Assembly: GCF_025144665.1 (NCBI RefSeq)
Contig: NZ_CP102294.1
Coordinates: 2,170,001-2,234,000, forward strand
Reading direction: 5' to 3'
Length of the DNA: 64,000 nucleotides
Source of the DNA: Alistipes ihumii AP11
GTDB taxonomy: Bacteria > Bacteroidota > Bacteroidia > Bacteroidales > Rikenellaceae
Part shown: positions 43,557 through 52,598 of the stretch, piece by piece
Layout: the number at the start of each line of letters is the position of its first letter
How positions within the stretch are numbered: position 1 is the stretch's first letter
Program-made: the position numbers and the translations under genes
Notes under the pieces: model-generated
Seen by the model: only the letters and a program-made list of their open reading frames with translations
What the model was told of the DNA's origin: nothing
Database searches by the model: none

Positions 43557-43589
43557 AAGAGGCTGTCCGAATCGTGGCAGCCTCTTTTG
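43557..43589 (+). terminator. Terminator of the nuclease gene; AAGAGGCTG hairpin family
   Basis: AAGAGGCTG (43557-43565) pairs with CAGCCTCTT (43578-43586), with a further CC/GG pair, then TTTG. The first 14 bases match the purM terminator at 34127 except one. Confidence 0.75.
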
Positions 43590-44035
43590 TATTCACTGCT
43601 TTGGAAATATTCCGAGGCGATCGTATGCTTCGGTGTGCCATGCGCGTTCGCACCCGGATTTCCGTATCTGTCAGTTGCGGTTTGCGGCCGCAGGCCGCGC
43701 ATCCGATTAGGCCCTGCCGTGAAATTTCCTCGGAGGGAACGTCATACGAGGAAGCCGGAGGCATCGAAAACTCGAAGGCCGGTGCGGTAAGGGTATATGA
43801 TCGGGCATTTTGGAATATGTGATTCCGATGTGCCTTTCCCCCCCCCAAAAAAAAACGGACGGTTTAACGTTATCAAAACCCCGAAAGTTTTTTGTCTGAC
43901 TTTCGGTGGTATGTCATTTTCGGGAGACTGAAAAGCTTGCCGACAGTCTCGGAGGTCTTGTCCGTGCGGGTTTCGGCCGAAGGGCTCCGGCGGTTTGCTT
44001 CCCTTGTCGGGATGCTTTACGGAATTTCCGGTACG
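43590..44035. other. Intergenic, no gene seen; C9A9 tract
   Basis: No gene recognised. A run of nine C followed by nine A sits at about 43838-43855, but not near a start codon. Confidence 0.5.
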
Positions 44036-44944
44036 TTATCCGAAATAGAGCAGCGCGACTCCGCCCAGCACGACAGCGAGCAGCGCGGCCTTCGTGCCGA
44101 TCTGCCGCTCGCGGAACATCAGCGCGCCCGCGACGAACGTGACGACGACGCCCGAGCGCCGGATCGTCGAAACGACCGACAGCAGGGCCTGCGGATCGCT
44201 CAGCGCGTAAAAGTAGAGAAAATCGGCTGCTGTCAGCAGCACGGCGGTCAGAAAGATCGACCATCGCCAGCGGAAAGGGGTCGAGCGCTTGCGCGAGGGG
44301 TACCACATGGTCATGACGATGGCGATCATCATCAGCGACTGGTAGTAGCACGTGTATGCCTGAACGGCGAGTCGGTCGTAGCGGGCGATCAGGAACTTAT
44401 CCCATAGCGCGCTGGCTGCGCCGAGCAGCGTCGAGGCGATCAGGAACCAGAGCCACAGCGTCTTGCGGCGGGGCGATTCCCTGTCGTCCCGTCCGTCGCG
44501 CTTGTCGAGCCGCGACAGTGCGGCCAGGGCTCCGAGCACGACTGCCACGCCCGTCCAGCGCGTCGCGTCGAGCCGCTCGCCGAAAATCAGCACGGCTCCG
44601 AGCACGACGAAAGCCGGCCGCGTCGCCTTGATGGATGCGGAGATCGTCAGCGGAAGATGTTTTGTGGCGAAGAAGCCGAAAATCCACGACCCGAGTACGA
44701 TGACCGCCTTGAGCACGATACCCCAGTGAGCTTCTGCCGATACGGGCGGAATGTAGAATGCCGACTCCCGAATCCATGCCGGAGCTGCCATGCTCGATAT
44801 CTGCAAGGGAAGGAACAGCAATGCGCTGATCCAGATGCTGACGGCCAGCACCGGAATCACGGCGTTCGAGTTCAGCGCGCTTTTCTTGGCCACCTCGTTC
44901 AGCCCGAGAAAAAGGGCCGAGAGCAGCGACAGAGTCAGCCACAT
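44036..44944 (-). CDS. EamA/DMT-family transporter
   Basis: 302 residues with about ten hydrophobic helices in two halves, the drug/metabolite transporter layout. The first half has LNEVAKKSALN and LTISASIKATRPAFVVLGAVLIFGERLDATRW; the second has ALSDPQALLSVVSTIRRSGVVVTFVAGALMFRERQIG. The repeated E-R-x box at the end of helices 4 and 9 is typical of EamA repeats. The substrate is unknown. A perfect -7 box lies 30 bases upstream. Confidence 0.88.
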   Translation of the reverse strand: MWLTLSLLSALFLGLNEVAKKSALNSNAVIPVLAVSIWISALLFLPLQISSMAAPAWIRESAFYIPPVSAEAHWGIVLKAVIVLGSWIFGFFATKHLPLTISASIKATRPAFVVLGAVLIFGERLDATRWTGVAVVLGALAALSRLDKRDGRDDRESPRRKTLWLWFLIASTLLGAASALWDKFLIARYDRLAVQAYTCYYQSLMMIAIVMTMWYPSRKRSTPFRWRWSIFLTAVLLTAADFLYFYALSDPQALLSVVSTIRRSGVVVTFVAGALMFRERQIGTKAALLAVVLGGVALLYFG

Positions 44945-44973
44945 CGTGTTCGTGCGTTAAAGGATTACGCGGG

Positions 44974-44981
44974 CAAAGATA
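44974..44981 (-). promoter_or_regulatory. Promoter of the EamA transporter gene (-7 box)
   Basis: On the minus strand TATCTTTG, a perfect -7 box, 30 bases upstream of the start. Confidence 0.55.
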
Positions 44982-45202
44982 ACGTTTTTCGGGATTCCGA
45001 GCAGAGCGGCTTTTACCGGCGGAGGCTTCGGACGGGTCGGACCGGGCATCCGGCCCGAGTGCCGCGGTTTTCCGGACGAGCGGGCCGCCGTTGCCGGGGA
45101 AACGTGAGCTTTCCGTGCCGAGCGGCGTCGCGGAACGGGCCGGACGAGGGGCGTTCGCGGCGGATTTGCCGGCGACACGGAGCGATTCGCCCGTCCGGTC
45201 GG

Positions 45203-45231
45203 TTGTTTTTCGCAATAGTTTTTTATTTTTG
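45203..45231 (+). promoter_or_regulatory. Promoter of the mutarotase gene
   Basis: TTG (45203-45205), an 18-base spacer, then TATTTTTG (45224-45231), a perfect -7 box, 72 bases before the start. Confidence 0.55.
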
Positions 45232-45303
45232 CATATCAGAGCGGTTTTTGTCCGTCGGAATGCAGAGAGTCCGGACGATCCGTTCCCGAAATTCGGACTG
45301 ACG

Positions 45304-46524
45304 ATGAAAAACAGATTGTTACGGACCGTTATATTGCTCGGCTTGCTGGGCATCTGGGCCGGATGCGGGCAGGGCGGACACCGGCACGGGGAGGCGATCC
45401 CGATCCCCGAGAGCGCTTTCGAGAAAACCGTGCAGGGCAAGCCCGTCTCGCTGTACACGCTGCGCAACGAGAGGGGAATGCTCGTCCAGATCACCAATTA
45501 CGGAGCCCGCGTCGTGGCGCTTTGGGCTCCCGGTGCGGACAGCGTGCATCGCGACGTGGTGTGGGGATACGAGACGATCGACGACTACCTGGCTGCGGGC
45601 GATCGGTTCAGCGGCCCGATCGTGGGACGCTACGGAAACCGGATCGGCGGCGCGCGCTTCGAGCTCGACGGCCGCGAGTACCGCCTGACGGTCAACGACG
45701 GGGCGAATCATCTGCACGGCGGCAGCGGCGGGTTCGCGGACAAGGTGTGGGATGCGCGGCCTTTCGTGAACGAAGCCGGAGAACAGGCCGTCGAGATGGG
45801 CTACCTCTCGCCGGACGGCGAGGAGGGATATCCGGGAACGCTTTCGATCTCGGTGACCTATACGCTGACGGCCGACAACGCGCTGCGCATCGACTACCGG
45901 GCGACGACCGACGCCCCGACCGTGCTGAACCCGACGAGCCACGTCTATTTCAATCTGAACGGTACGTCGGCCCGGGGAATCGGATCGCATGTGCTGACGA
46001 TTCACGCCGGTCGCTATACGCCGACCGACGGAGGGTTGATTCCGACCGGCGAGCTGGCGAGCGTCGAGGGTACGCCGCTCGATTTTCGGACCGCAACGCC
46101 GATCGGGTGGCGCGTCGAGTCCGATTTTCCGGCGATGCGGTCTGCCGGAGGCTACGATCACAACTGGGTGCTCGATCGCACGGGCGATTCGCTCGAGCTG
46201 GCCGCCGAAGTGTACGAGCCGTATACGGGGATACTGATGAAAGTCTGGACCGACCGGCCCGGCCTGCAGTTCTACAGCGGCAATTTCATGGATGGCAGCG
46301 ACGTCGGCAAGCGCGGCGACCGGCATGACTTCCGGACGGGCATTGCGCTTGAGACGCAGAATTTTCCCGACGCGCCGAACCACGACAATTTCCCGTCGAC
46401 CGTGCTGCGTCCCGGCGAGACTTATACTCAGACGAGCGTATACGCTTTCGAGATGAATAAAGAAGGGCGGTCTTATGTTCGGAACCGCCGCAAAACGCAG
46501 GATAAAACGATCGGACATGAATAG
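45304..46524 (+). CDS. galM: Aldose 1-epimerase (mutarotase), lipoprotein form
   Basis: 406 residues. MKNRLLRTVILLGLLGIWAGC is a lipoprotein signal, so the enzyme is expected in the periplasm or on the surface rather than in the cytosol. It interconverts alpha and beta anomers of aldoses. Motifs: ITNYGARVVALWAP, GRYGNRIGGARFELDG, NHLHGGSGGF (catalytic His region), NPTSHVYFNL, GGYDHNWVL and the catalytic Glu in GIALETQNFPDAPNH. The 3' end overlaps the next gene by eight bases. The ATG at 45304 is chosen for the signal peptide; the frame is open further upstream. Confidence 0.93.
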   Translation: MKNRLLRTVILLGLLGIWAGCGQGGHRHGEAIPIPESAFEKTVQGKPVSLYTLRNERGMLVQITNYGARVVALWAPGADSVHRDVVWGYETIDDYLAAGDRFSGPIVGRYGNRIGGARFELDGREYRLTVNDGANHLHGGSGGFADKVWDARPFVNEAGEQAVEMGYLSPDGEEGYPGTLSISVTYTLTADNALRIDYRATTDAPTVLNPTSHVYFNLNGTSARGIGSHVLTIHAGRYTPTDGGLIPTGELASVEGTPLDFRTATPIGWRVESDFPAMRSAGGYDHNWVLDRTGDSLELAAEVYEPYTGILMKVWTDRPGLQFYSGNFMDGSDVGKRGDRHDFRTGIALETQNFPDAPNHDNFPSTVLRPGETYTQTSVYAFEMNKEGRSYVRNRRKTQDKTIGHE

Positions 46525-47494
46525 CATCGCAACGCAATATCTCGGTCTGGAACTTTCCGGCCCGGTCATTATGGGCAGCTCGGGTCTCACTTCGACGCTG
46601 CGTCACATCGTCGAAGCCGAAGAGGCCGGAGCGGGCGCCGTCGTGCTCAAGTCCGTTTTCGAAGAGCAGATTCTGCACGAGGCTTCCCGGCTGGACCGTT
46701 ACAGCGATTATCCGGAAGCCGGCGACTACGTGCGCCGGTACGTGTCGGAGCATGCGCTCGCGCAGTATCTCGATCTGATTCGAGAGGCGCGGGACCGCTG
46801 CGCGATACCCGTGATCGCCAGTATCCATTGCGTTCATCCGGGCGAATGGGTCTCCTTTGCACGGTCGATCGAGCAGGCAGGGGCTTCGGCAATCGAGCTG
46901 AACATATTCGTCCTGCCTACGGATGCGGGCCTTCCCTCGGAGCAGATAGAGCGTGCGTACTTCGATATAGCGGCTCAGGTGCGCGAGGTCGTGTCCGTGC
47001 CGCTCGCGGTCAAGCTGGGCGCCGGCTTTACCAATCCGCTGCGAATCGTGCGCGGGCTTTATGCCCGGGGAATTCAGGGTGTCGTGCTGTTCAACCGCTT
47101 TTATCCTGCCGATATAGATATCGATCGTCTGACCGTGCGCGCGGGCAACCTGTACAGCCACCGGTCCGAGCTGTCGGGCGCGCTGCGCTGGGCTGCGCTC
47201 GTCAGCGGATCGGAGCCCGGAATCGATGTGGCCGTTTCGACCGGCGTTCATCAGGGCGAGGACGTCGTGAAGGCCATGCTGGCCGGAGCTTCCGCCGTCG
47301 AGATAGCCAGCGCCGTGTACGAGCGGGGTCTCGGCGTGATCGCCGAAATGAACCGGTTCGTCGGGTCATGGATGGAGCGTCATGCCTTTCTTGCCGCGCG
47401 CGACTTCGTCGGACGGATGAACGCCCGTAACATTCCCGATCCGGAACTTTACGAGCGCACGCAGTTCATGAAATATTATTCCTGTCACGAGTAG
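46517..47494 (+). CDS. Dihydroorotate dehydrogenase-like protein
   Basis: 325 residues, a TIM-barrel of the dihydroorotate dehydrogenase type (LGLELSGPVIMGSSGLT, FVLPTDAG, VPLAVKLGAGFTNP, GVVLFNRFYP, VSTGVHQGEDVVKAMLAGASAVEIASAV). Family FMN-binding features are present, but the usual substrate NxSxPN segment reads LNIFVLPTD, so pyrimidine synthesis is doubtful and pyrD is not assigned. It overlaps the mutarotase gene by eight bases, so the two are co-translated, although no shared pathway is obvious. Confidence 0.85.
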   Translation: MNSIATQYLGLELSGPVIMGSSGLTSTLRHIVEAEEAGAGAVVLKSVFEEQILHEASRLDRYSDYPEAGDYVRRYVSEHALAQYLDLIREARDRCAIPVIASIHCVHPGEWVSFARSIEQAGASAIELNIFVLPTDAGLPSEQIERAYFDIAAQVREVVSVPLAVKLGAGFTNPLRIVRGLYARGIQGVVLFNRFYPADIDIDRLTVRAGNLYSHRSELSGALRWAALVSGSEPGIDVAVSTGVHQGEDVVKAMLAGASAVEIASAVYERGLGVIAEMNRFVGSWMERHAFLAARDFVGRMNARNIPDPELYERTQFMKYYSCHE

Positions 47495-48187
47495 CCCGAG
47501 CCTTTGGCTCTGCGGTTTTCGGGAACGGTTTTGCTCCCGGATTCGGACATGGCGCTTCCGTATCGGTATTTTCGGCCGGCTTTCCGGTTATGCTTCCGTA
47601 AGGCCCGGCGGGCTCGGAAACCGGCTTGTCTTTGCCGTGAGGTCCGTAGCGAAGATATCGTTCCTTTCGCACGATGGCGACCGGCGACCCGTATTCTCTT
47701 TGCCTATTATGACAACGGGGCTGATAACTGTTGGACCATCATAGCCGCGCCTGCTATGTATAGAAAGCCGTACGGGGAGTTGTACCCTATGTTCCCGAAG
47801 TGTTTTCGGTGCCGGTGCTTGCCCGCGATGCCCTCTGCCGTAGCGTATAAGGATCGGGAGAGACATCCGGGGCAGGTACGTTTTGTCTTTGTCGGACGGT
47901 CTCTGCTCTTCCTGCCCTTGTGTTCATTCTTTGTATGGAAAGTTAACAAGGTCTTCCCCGGGAAAGGCTCTTCCGCGTATGACGACGGTACGACCTGCGG
48001 CAAGTGACCCGTGGCGAACGCTGACGTGCTTCCGCAACGGTTCGTTCATGCCGGTCTCGGGCTTGCGACTCGGACGCTTGCGGTATCCGCAGGATCGTCT
48101 GCTTTGTGGGGAGACTTCCGGTCCAGAAGGTTCGGGATCTGGGAATAAGCGGGTATGAGAAGGGTTGCGACCGAACGGGATGCGGCT
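47495..48187. other. Long intergenic stretch, no gene seen
   Basis: About 690 bases with no convincing gene. A small hairpin GAGCC/GGCTC lies just after the preceding stop. A minus-strand frame near 47707-47890 ends YNSPYGFLYIAGAAMMVQQ and could be part of a small membrane protein, but it has no convincing start. Confidence 0.4.
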
Positions 48188-48763
48188 TCAGCGCGATCCG
48201 CTTTCCGTAATATAACGGCAGAGTTGTTCGCGCGCGCGGTGTATCTGCGTTTTGACCGTGCCCATCGGCAGCTGCAGCTCGGCAGCGATCTCCTCGTAGG
48301 AGTATTCCTTGAAAAAGCGCAGCTCGATCAGTTTCCGGTAGCGGGGCGACATTCTTTCGAGAAGCGATTCGAGCCGGGCGCGGCTCTGGTCGGTGATCAT
48401 CCGCTCTTCGGGCGTGGGACCTCCCCAGGACGAGGAGACGCGCTCGCCGATCCGGTCGATCGGAACGGTGTCGTCGCGCTTGCGGCGCATGTAGTCGATG
48501 AACGTGTTGCGCGCGATCGTATAGACCCATTGGCCGAAGGTGTAGCGGCTGTCGTATCGCTGCATGTTCAGGTAAACCTTGACGAAAGTCTCCTGCAACA
48601 GGTCGCTCGCGTCGTCGGTCCGTCCGCTCGTCCGCTGGACGTATAGCTGGTAGATCGAGTCGCGGTAGCGGTTGAACAGGTGCTCGAACGCTACGGTGTC
48701 TCCGTCCAGCGCCCGCTCGACGAGCTGTTGGTCGGTCGATACGATGTATTGTTCTATCTCCAT
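48188..48763 (-). CDS. ECF-type RNA polymerase sigma factor
   Basis: 191 residues with the two-domain ECF layout. Region 2: AFEHLFNRYRDSIYQLYVQ, DLLQETFVKVYLNMQRY, WVYTIARNTFIDYMRRKR. Region 4: YRKLIELRFFKEYSYEEIAAELQLPMGTVKTQIHRAREQL, a helix-turn-helix for -35 recognition. No anti-sigma gene is adjacent. Its start overlaps the end of the glycosyltransferase gene by ten bases, so the two share a transcript. ATG at 48763 fits family N-termini (MEIEQYIVSTDQQLV). Confidence 0.93.
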   Translation of the reverse strand: MEIEQYIVSTDQQLVERALDGDTVAFEHLFNRYRDSIYQLYVQRTSGRTDDASDLLQETFVKVYLNMQRYDSRYTFGQWVYTIARNTFIDYMRRKRDDTVPIDRIGERVSSSWGGPTPEERMITDQSRARLESLLERMSPRYRKLIELRFFKEYSYEEIAAELQLPMGTVKTQIHRAREQLCRYITESGSR

Positions 48764-49932
48764 ATTTTCCTGTTGGGCCGGATGCGGTTGCCCAGCGCCA
48801 GAGCGAATTCTCCGATGGGCGCCCAAAAATCGTGCAGAATGTAGGCCCATGCCAGTCCCCGCTCGCCGACCCTGCGGCCGATACGGCGGATCTTCAGCTC
48901 CAGCAGCAGCAGCCGTATGAGCACCAGCGAGAGCGGAACGGCGATCAGAGGCGGGGGAAGCAGCAGAGCGGCCGTTGCCGACAGCGCGAAGAACAGCAGG
49001 CGGCTCGAGAGCTCCGTACGTACCGACCGCTTGACGCGGGCGGGATAGTACCGGAACGAATAGGCGTAGAACCGCCGCACCGCGCGCCACCAGCCCAGTC
49101 CGCCGAAAGGAACCTGACGCATCGTCGCGGCCGGATTCATGACGACGCTTACGTTGTCGGACGTCGCGATCTTCTGGATGAACAGGTCGTCGTCGCCGAT
49201 CTCCATGTTCAGATAGTTGAAACCCCGGCTTTCGAAGTAGAGGCTTTTGGTGTAGCCGATGTTGCCCGCGATGCCCCGGTAGGCTCGGCCCCGGGTCGCG
49301 GCGGACAGCCAGCGCACCGATCCGGCGAGCCGGCTGCACCGCATCAGCCGGTTGGCGAGCCCCTTTCCCGGTTCGATGCCGCAGTAGCCGATCACGATGT
49401 CGCCGTTGATAAAGCCTTTGGCCATCAGCGACAGCCATTTGTCCGACGACGGGTAGCAGTCGGTCGTCGTGAACACGATATGTTCGTAGGCACAGGCTTT
49501 GATACCGACGGTCAGCGCCAGTTTCGTGCCGTGACCCGCGCTGCGCTGCTGCTTGATCGCCGTCACATGGAGCCGGGAACAGGCGAGGCTTTTCTCGTGC
49601 AGCAGCTCGCCGATCTCCTCGTCGTAGCTGCAGTCGACGGCGACGACTTCGAACTCGTCGTATCGCTGGCCGAGCAGCAGAGGCAGGTAGTTCTCGATGA
49701 AATAATAGCCGTTCTCGCGGATTACGACGACGACGGAAACGGGCGGCGACGGGATTTGCGGCCGGATGCCTCGGTTGTTGCGGAAGCGGGGGAGGCCGCC
49801 GTACCGGCCGAGCCAGTAGTACAGCTGGACGAAAAATGCGGTCAAGGCTCCGGCCATGGCGCCCAGCATCCAGTCCGGATGCGCAATGCCTTGGGATAGA
49901 AGGTCGTCGTATAGCAGGTCGAGATAGTCCAC
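48754..49932 (-). CDS. Membrane-associated family 2 glycosyltransferase
   Basis: 392 residues. An N-terminal hydrophobic helix (about 22-42), then a GT-A domain: PVSVVVVIRENGYYFIENYL, VVAVDCSYDEEI, IVFTTTDCYPSSDKWL (the TTD metal-binding motif), GDDDLFIQKIA with acidic catalytic residues, and MRQVPFGGLGWWRAVRRFY in place of a QxxRW. C-terminal hydrophobic helices span about 310-345. It probably adds a sugar to an envelope glycan. The sigma factor downstream may be regulated with it. Confidence 0.9.
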   Translation of the reverse strand: MDYLDLLYDDLLSQGIAHPDWMLGAMAGALTAFFVQLYYWLGRYGGLPRFRNNRGIRPQIPSPPVSVVVVIRENGYYFIENYLPLLLGQRYDEFEVVAVDCSYDEEIGELLHEKSLACSRLHVTAIKQQRSAGHGTKLALTVGIKACAYEHIVFTTTDCYPSSDKWLSLMAKGFINGDIVIGYCGIEPGKGLANRLMRCSRLAGSVRWLSAATRGRAYRGIAGNIGYTKSLYFESRGFNYLNMEIGDDDLFIQKIATSDNVSVVMNPAATMRQVPFGGLGWWRAVRRFYAYSFRYYPARVKRSVRTELSSRLLFFALSATAALLLPPPLIAVPLSLVLIRLLLLELKIRRIGRRVGERGLAWAYILHDFWAPIGEFALALGNRIRPNRKIWR

Positions 49933-49953
49933 CGCCGAAGTTGGAGTTTACCG

Positions 49954-49961
49954 CAAAGGTA
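49954..49961 (-). promoter_or_regulatory. Promoter of the glycosyltransferase-sigma pair (-7 box)
   Basis: On the minus strand TACCTTTG, a perfect -7 box, 22 bases upstream of the start. Confidence 0.55.
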
Positions 49962-50011
49962 CCGGATTTTCGGGGAATCCGCAAACGTTTCCCGATCCGC
50001 AGGAAAATATT

Positions 50012-50019
50012 TACCTTTG
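50012..50019 (+). promoter_or_regulatory. tgt promoter (-7 box)
   Basis: TACCTTTG, a perfect -7 box whose last base is only six bases before the tgt ATG, so the message would be almost leaderless. Confidence 0.5.
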
Positions 50020-50025
50020 CCGGCG

Positions 50026-51156
50026 ATGAACTTCGAACTGCTTCATACCGATCCCGGCAGCTCGGCCCGCGCCGGACTGATTTCGACCAACCACGGGACG
50101 ATCGAAACGCCCATTTTCATGCCCGTGGGTACCGTAGGCAGCGTCAAGGGCGTGTTTCACCGCGACCTGGCGGACGAGGCGGGCGCACAGATCATTCTGG
50201 GCAATACCTACCATTTGTACCTGCGTCCGGGGACCGATATTCTGGAGAGAGCCGGCGGCCTGCATCGTTTCTGCTCGTGGGACCGTCCGATTCTGACCGA
50301 CAGCGGCGGGTTTCAGGTCTTCTCGCTGGCCGGTTGCCGGAAACTCTCGGAGGAAGGCTGCCGCTTCAGCTCGCATATCGACGGGTCGAAGCATCTGTTC
50401 ACGCCCGAGGGAGTGATCGATATCCAGCGTTCGATCGGGGCCGACATCATGATGGCGTTCGACGAGTGTCCGCCGGGCGACGCGCCGTACGACTATGCGG
50501 CCCGCTCGCTCGATCTGACCTGTCGCTGGCTCGAGCGGTGCTTCGACCGCTATCGGCAAACGGAGCCGAAATACGGTCATTATCAGTCGCTGTTCCCGAT
50601 CGTGCAGGGGTGCACTTATCCCGATCTGCGGACCCGCTCGGCCGAGTTCGTCCGGCAGTTCGACGCCGACGGCTATGCGATCGGGGGACTGGCCGTGGGC
50701 GAACCGGCTCCGGTGATGTACGAGATGATCGGGTTGCTCGACGGCTTGCTGCCCCGCGACAAACCCCGCTACCTGATGGGCGTGGGCACGCCGGCCAATC
50801 TGCTGGAGGGCATCGAGCGGGGAGTCGACATGTTCGACTGCGTGATGCCGACGCGCAACGGGCGCAACGGCATGCTGTTCACTACGGAGGGCATCGTCAA
50901 TATCCGCAACGTGAAGTGGAGGGACGACTTTTCGCCGATCGACCCGGGCGCGACCTGTTTCGTCGACACGGCCTACACGAAGGCTTATCTGCGGCATCTG
51001 ACCGTAGCCGGCGAGATGATGGCCGCTCAGATCGCCAGCCTGCACAACCTTTCGTTCTATCTGTGGCTCGTGCGCGAGGCGCGCAGGCATATTCTCGACG
51101 GAACGTTCTCGAGCTGGAAGCCCGGAGCCGTCGAGCGGTTTTCGCGCCGGCTGTAA
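50026..51156 (+). CDS. tgt: tRNA-guanine transglycosylase
   Basis: 376 residues. It exchanges the wobble guanine of certain tRNAs for a queuosine precursor. Motifs: TPIFMPVGTVGSVKGV, ILGNTYHLYLRPG, LTDSGGFQVFSL (substrate Asp), DIMMAFDECPPG, IGGLAVGEP, and the nucleophile Asp in GVDMFDCVMPTRNGRNG. The enterobacterial zinc motif CxCxxC is not kept: the matching segment is DPGATCFVDTAYTKAYL with one Cys, although the later His in LHNLSFYL is present. ATG at 50026 is used; a TTG three codons upstream would overlap the promoter box. Confidence 0.95.
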   Translation: MNFELLHTDPGSSARAGLISTNHGTIETPIFMPVGTVGSVKGVFHRDLADEAGAQIILGNTYHLYLRPGTDILERAGGLHRFCSWDRPILTDSGGFQVFSLAGCRKLSEEGCRFSSHIDGSKHLFTPEGVIDIQRSIGADIMMAFDECPPGDAPYDYAARSLDLTCRWLERCFDRYRQTEPKYGHYQSLFPIVQGCTYPDLRTRSAEFVRQFDADGYAIGGLAVGEPAPVMYEMIGLLDGLLPRDKPRYLMGVGTPANLLEGIERGVDMFDCVMPTRNGRNGMLFTTEGIVNIRNVKWRDDFSPIDPGATCFVDTAYTKAYLRHLTVAGEMMAAQIASLHNLSFYLWLVREARRHILDGTFSSWKPGAVERFSRRL

Positions 51157-51201
51157 TTTTTCGGCTCGGAAGCCGTTGTGTCTATGAGCGGAAAATTTTA
51201 T

Positions 51202-51209
51202 TAACTTTG
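51202..51209 (+). promoter_or_regulatory. Promoter of the lptF/G gene (-7 box)
   Basis: TAACTTTG, a perfect -7 box, with TTG 23 bases upstream (51176-51178), 59 bases before the start. Confidence 0.55.
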
Positions 51210-51268
51210 GCCGTCGTCCGGATTCGCGGCAGGGCGCGGGTCGTTTTCCCGGATTTACAGAAAAGAGC

Positions 51269-52363
51269 ATGAAGTTTCCCGGTGTCAAGATCATCGATCG
51301 CTACATAATCCGCAAGTTTTTGGGAACATACGTGTTCGCCATCGCGCTGATCATCGTCGTCGTCGTGATTTTCGACGCCGCCGAGAAGATCGACGACTTC
51401 ATCGAGCTCAAGGCTCCGCTGTCGAAAATCATCCTGCAATATTATTTCAATTTCATCCCGTTCTTTATCAATCAGTTCAGCGGGCTGTTCACGTTCATCG
51501 CCGTGATCTTCTTCACCTCGAAGATGGCCTATCAGACCGAGATCATCGCGATTCTGTCGGCCGGCGTCAGCTTCAAGCGGCTGATGTGGCCCTATTTCCT
51601 GAGCGCTGCGGCGATCACGCTGCTGAGTCTGGGGCTGAACCTGTACGTGATTCCCGCAGCCAACGGCGAACGGCTCAAGTTCGAGATGAATTACATCAAG
51701 CGCATCAAGGGCATCAAGTACGACCAGCATATCTATCGCCAGATCGAGCCCGGCACGTTCATCTATATCCGCAGCTACTCCGACGACAAGCAGGGCGCAT
51801 CGTATTTCGCGCTCGAGTCTTACGAGGACAACGCGATGGTCTCGTCGCTGGAGGCCGCCAACGTGAAGCTCGATCCCGAGACGGGCCGCTGGACGGCGCC
51901 GCGCAGCATTCGCCGGACGTTCGAAGGCGAGAAGGAGACGTTCGACAATACCCAACCTTTGGACACGGTCGTCAACCTGAGCACGACCGAGCTCGGCCGC
52001 GTCGAGGAGCTCGTCAAGACGATGAACATACACCAGCTGGGCCGGTTCATCGCTCAGCAGAAGATCAAGGGCTCGGACATGATTTCGCGTTTCGAGGTCG
52101 AGCGGCACAACCGTTTCGCCTATCCCGTCTCGACGTTCATTCTGACGATCATCGGCGTGTCGCTTTCGTCGCGGAAGGTGCGGGGAGGAACGGGGCTGCA
52201 CATCGGTATCGGCATCGTGCTGGCTTTCTCGTTCATTCTGTTCAGCAAGTTTGCCGAGGAATTCGCCAAGGGCGGTCTGCTGCCCCCGTACGTTTCGGTC
52301 TGGATTCCGAATTTCATCTACGCGTTCATCGCTTACTATCTTTACAAGAAAGCCCCGAAGTAG
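51269..52363 (+). CDS. LptF/LptG-family LPS transport permease
   Basis: 364 residues. IIDRYIIRKFLGTYVFAIALIIVVVVIFD is the characteristic first helix with its preceding basic turn. A second and third helix (about 70-95, 105-125), a periplasmic beta-jellyroll region (about 140-270), then three C-terminal helices (FAYPVSTFILTIIGVSLSSRK onward). It forms the membrane part of the LptBFG exporter that extracts lipopolysaccharide from the inner membrane. Which of the two subunits it is cannot be settled. It is downstream of tgt but has its own promoter box. Confidence 0.93.
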   Translation: MKFPGVKIIDRYIIRKFLGTYVFAIALIIVVVVIFDAAEKIDDFIELKAPLSKIILQYYFNFIPFFINQFSGLFTFIAVIFFTSKMAYQTEIIAILSAGVSFKRLMWPYFLSAAAITLLSLGLNLYVIPAANGERLKFEMNYIKRIKGIKYDQHIYRQIEPGTFIYIRSYSDDKQGASYFALESYEDNAMVSSLEAANVKLDPETGRWTAPRSIRRTFEGEKETFDNTQPLDTVVNLSTTELGRVEELVKTMNIHQLGRFIAQQKIKGSDMISRFEVERHNRFAYPVSTFILTIIGVSLSSRKVRGGTGLHIGIGIVLAFSFILFSKFAEEFAKGGLLPPYVSVWIPNFIYAFIAYYLYKKAPK

Positions 52364-52598
52364 CCGGTTCGGAGCCGCGCCGGGGGCCAACCGATCCGTC
52401 GGGGAAGTTTCGGCCGTTTCCGGCCGAAAGACGACAGCGAAGTCCGGTAAGAGCCGAGTTGAGGCCCGATGCGGTCCGGCGACGGCCGTTTGGCCGTTCT
52501 CGGTTATCCGCTCGGGGCAAGTTTCCGGTTTGCCGGTAGTCGGGCAGGTAATAAAGATTCTTTTCAGGCATGGTCCGTAGCCGACGGGACCGGCTCTG

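Noticed and set aside
43838-43855. C9A9 tract considered as another phase-variation tract
   Set aside because: It is not near a start codon or promoter and lies beyond the 3' end of the EamA gene; it is probably a neutral intergenic run.
47707-48003. Minus-strand frame with a membrane-like C-terminus
   Set aside because: The start and most of the body are unconvincing and no ribosome site or promoter box is near; mentioned only as part of the intergenic stretch.
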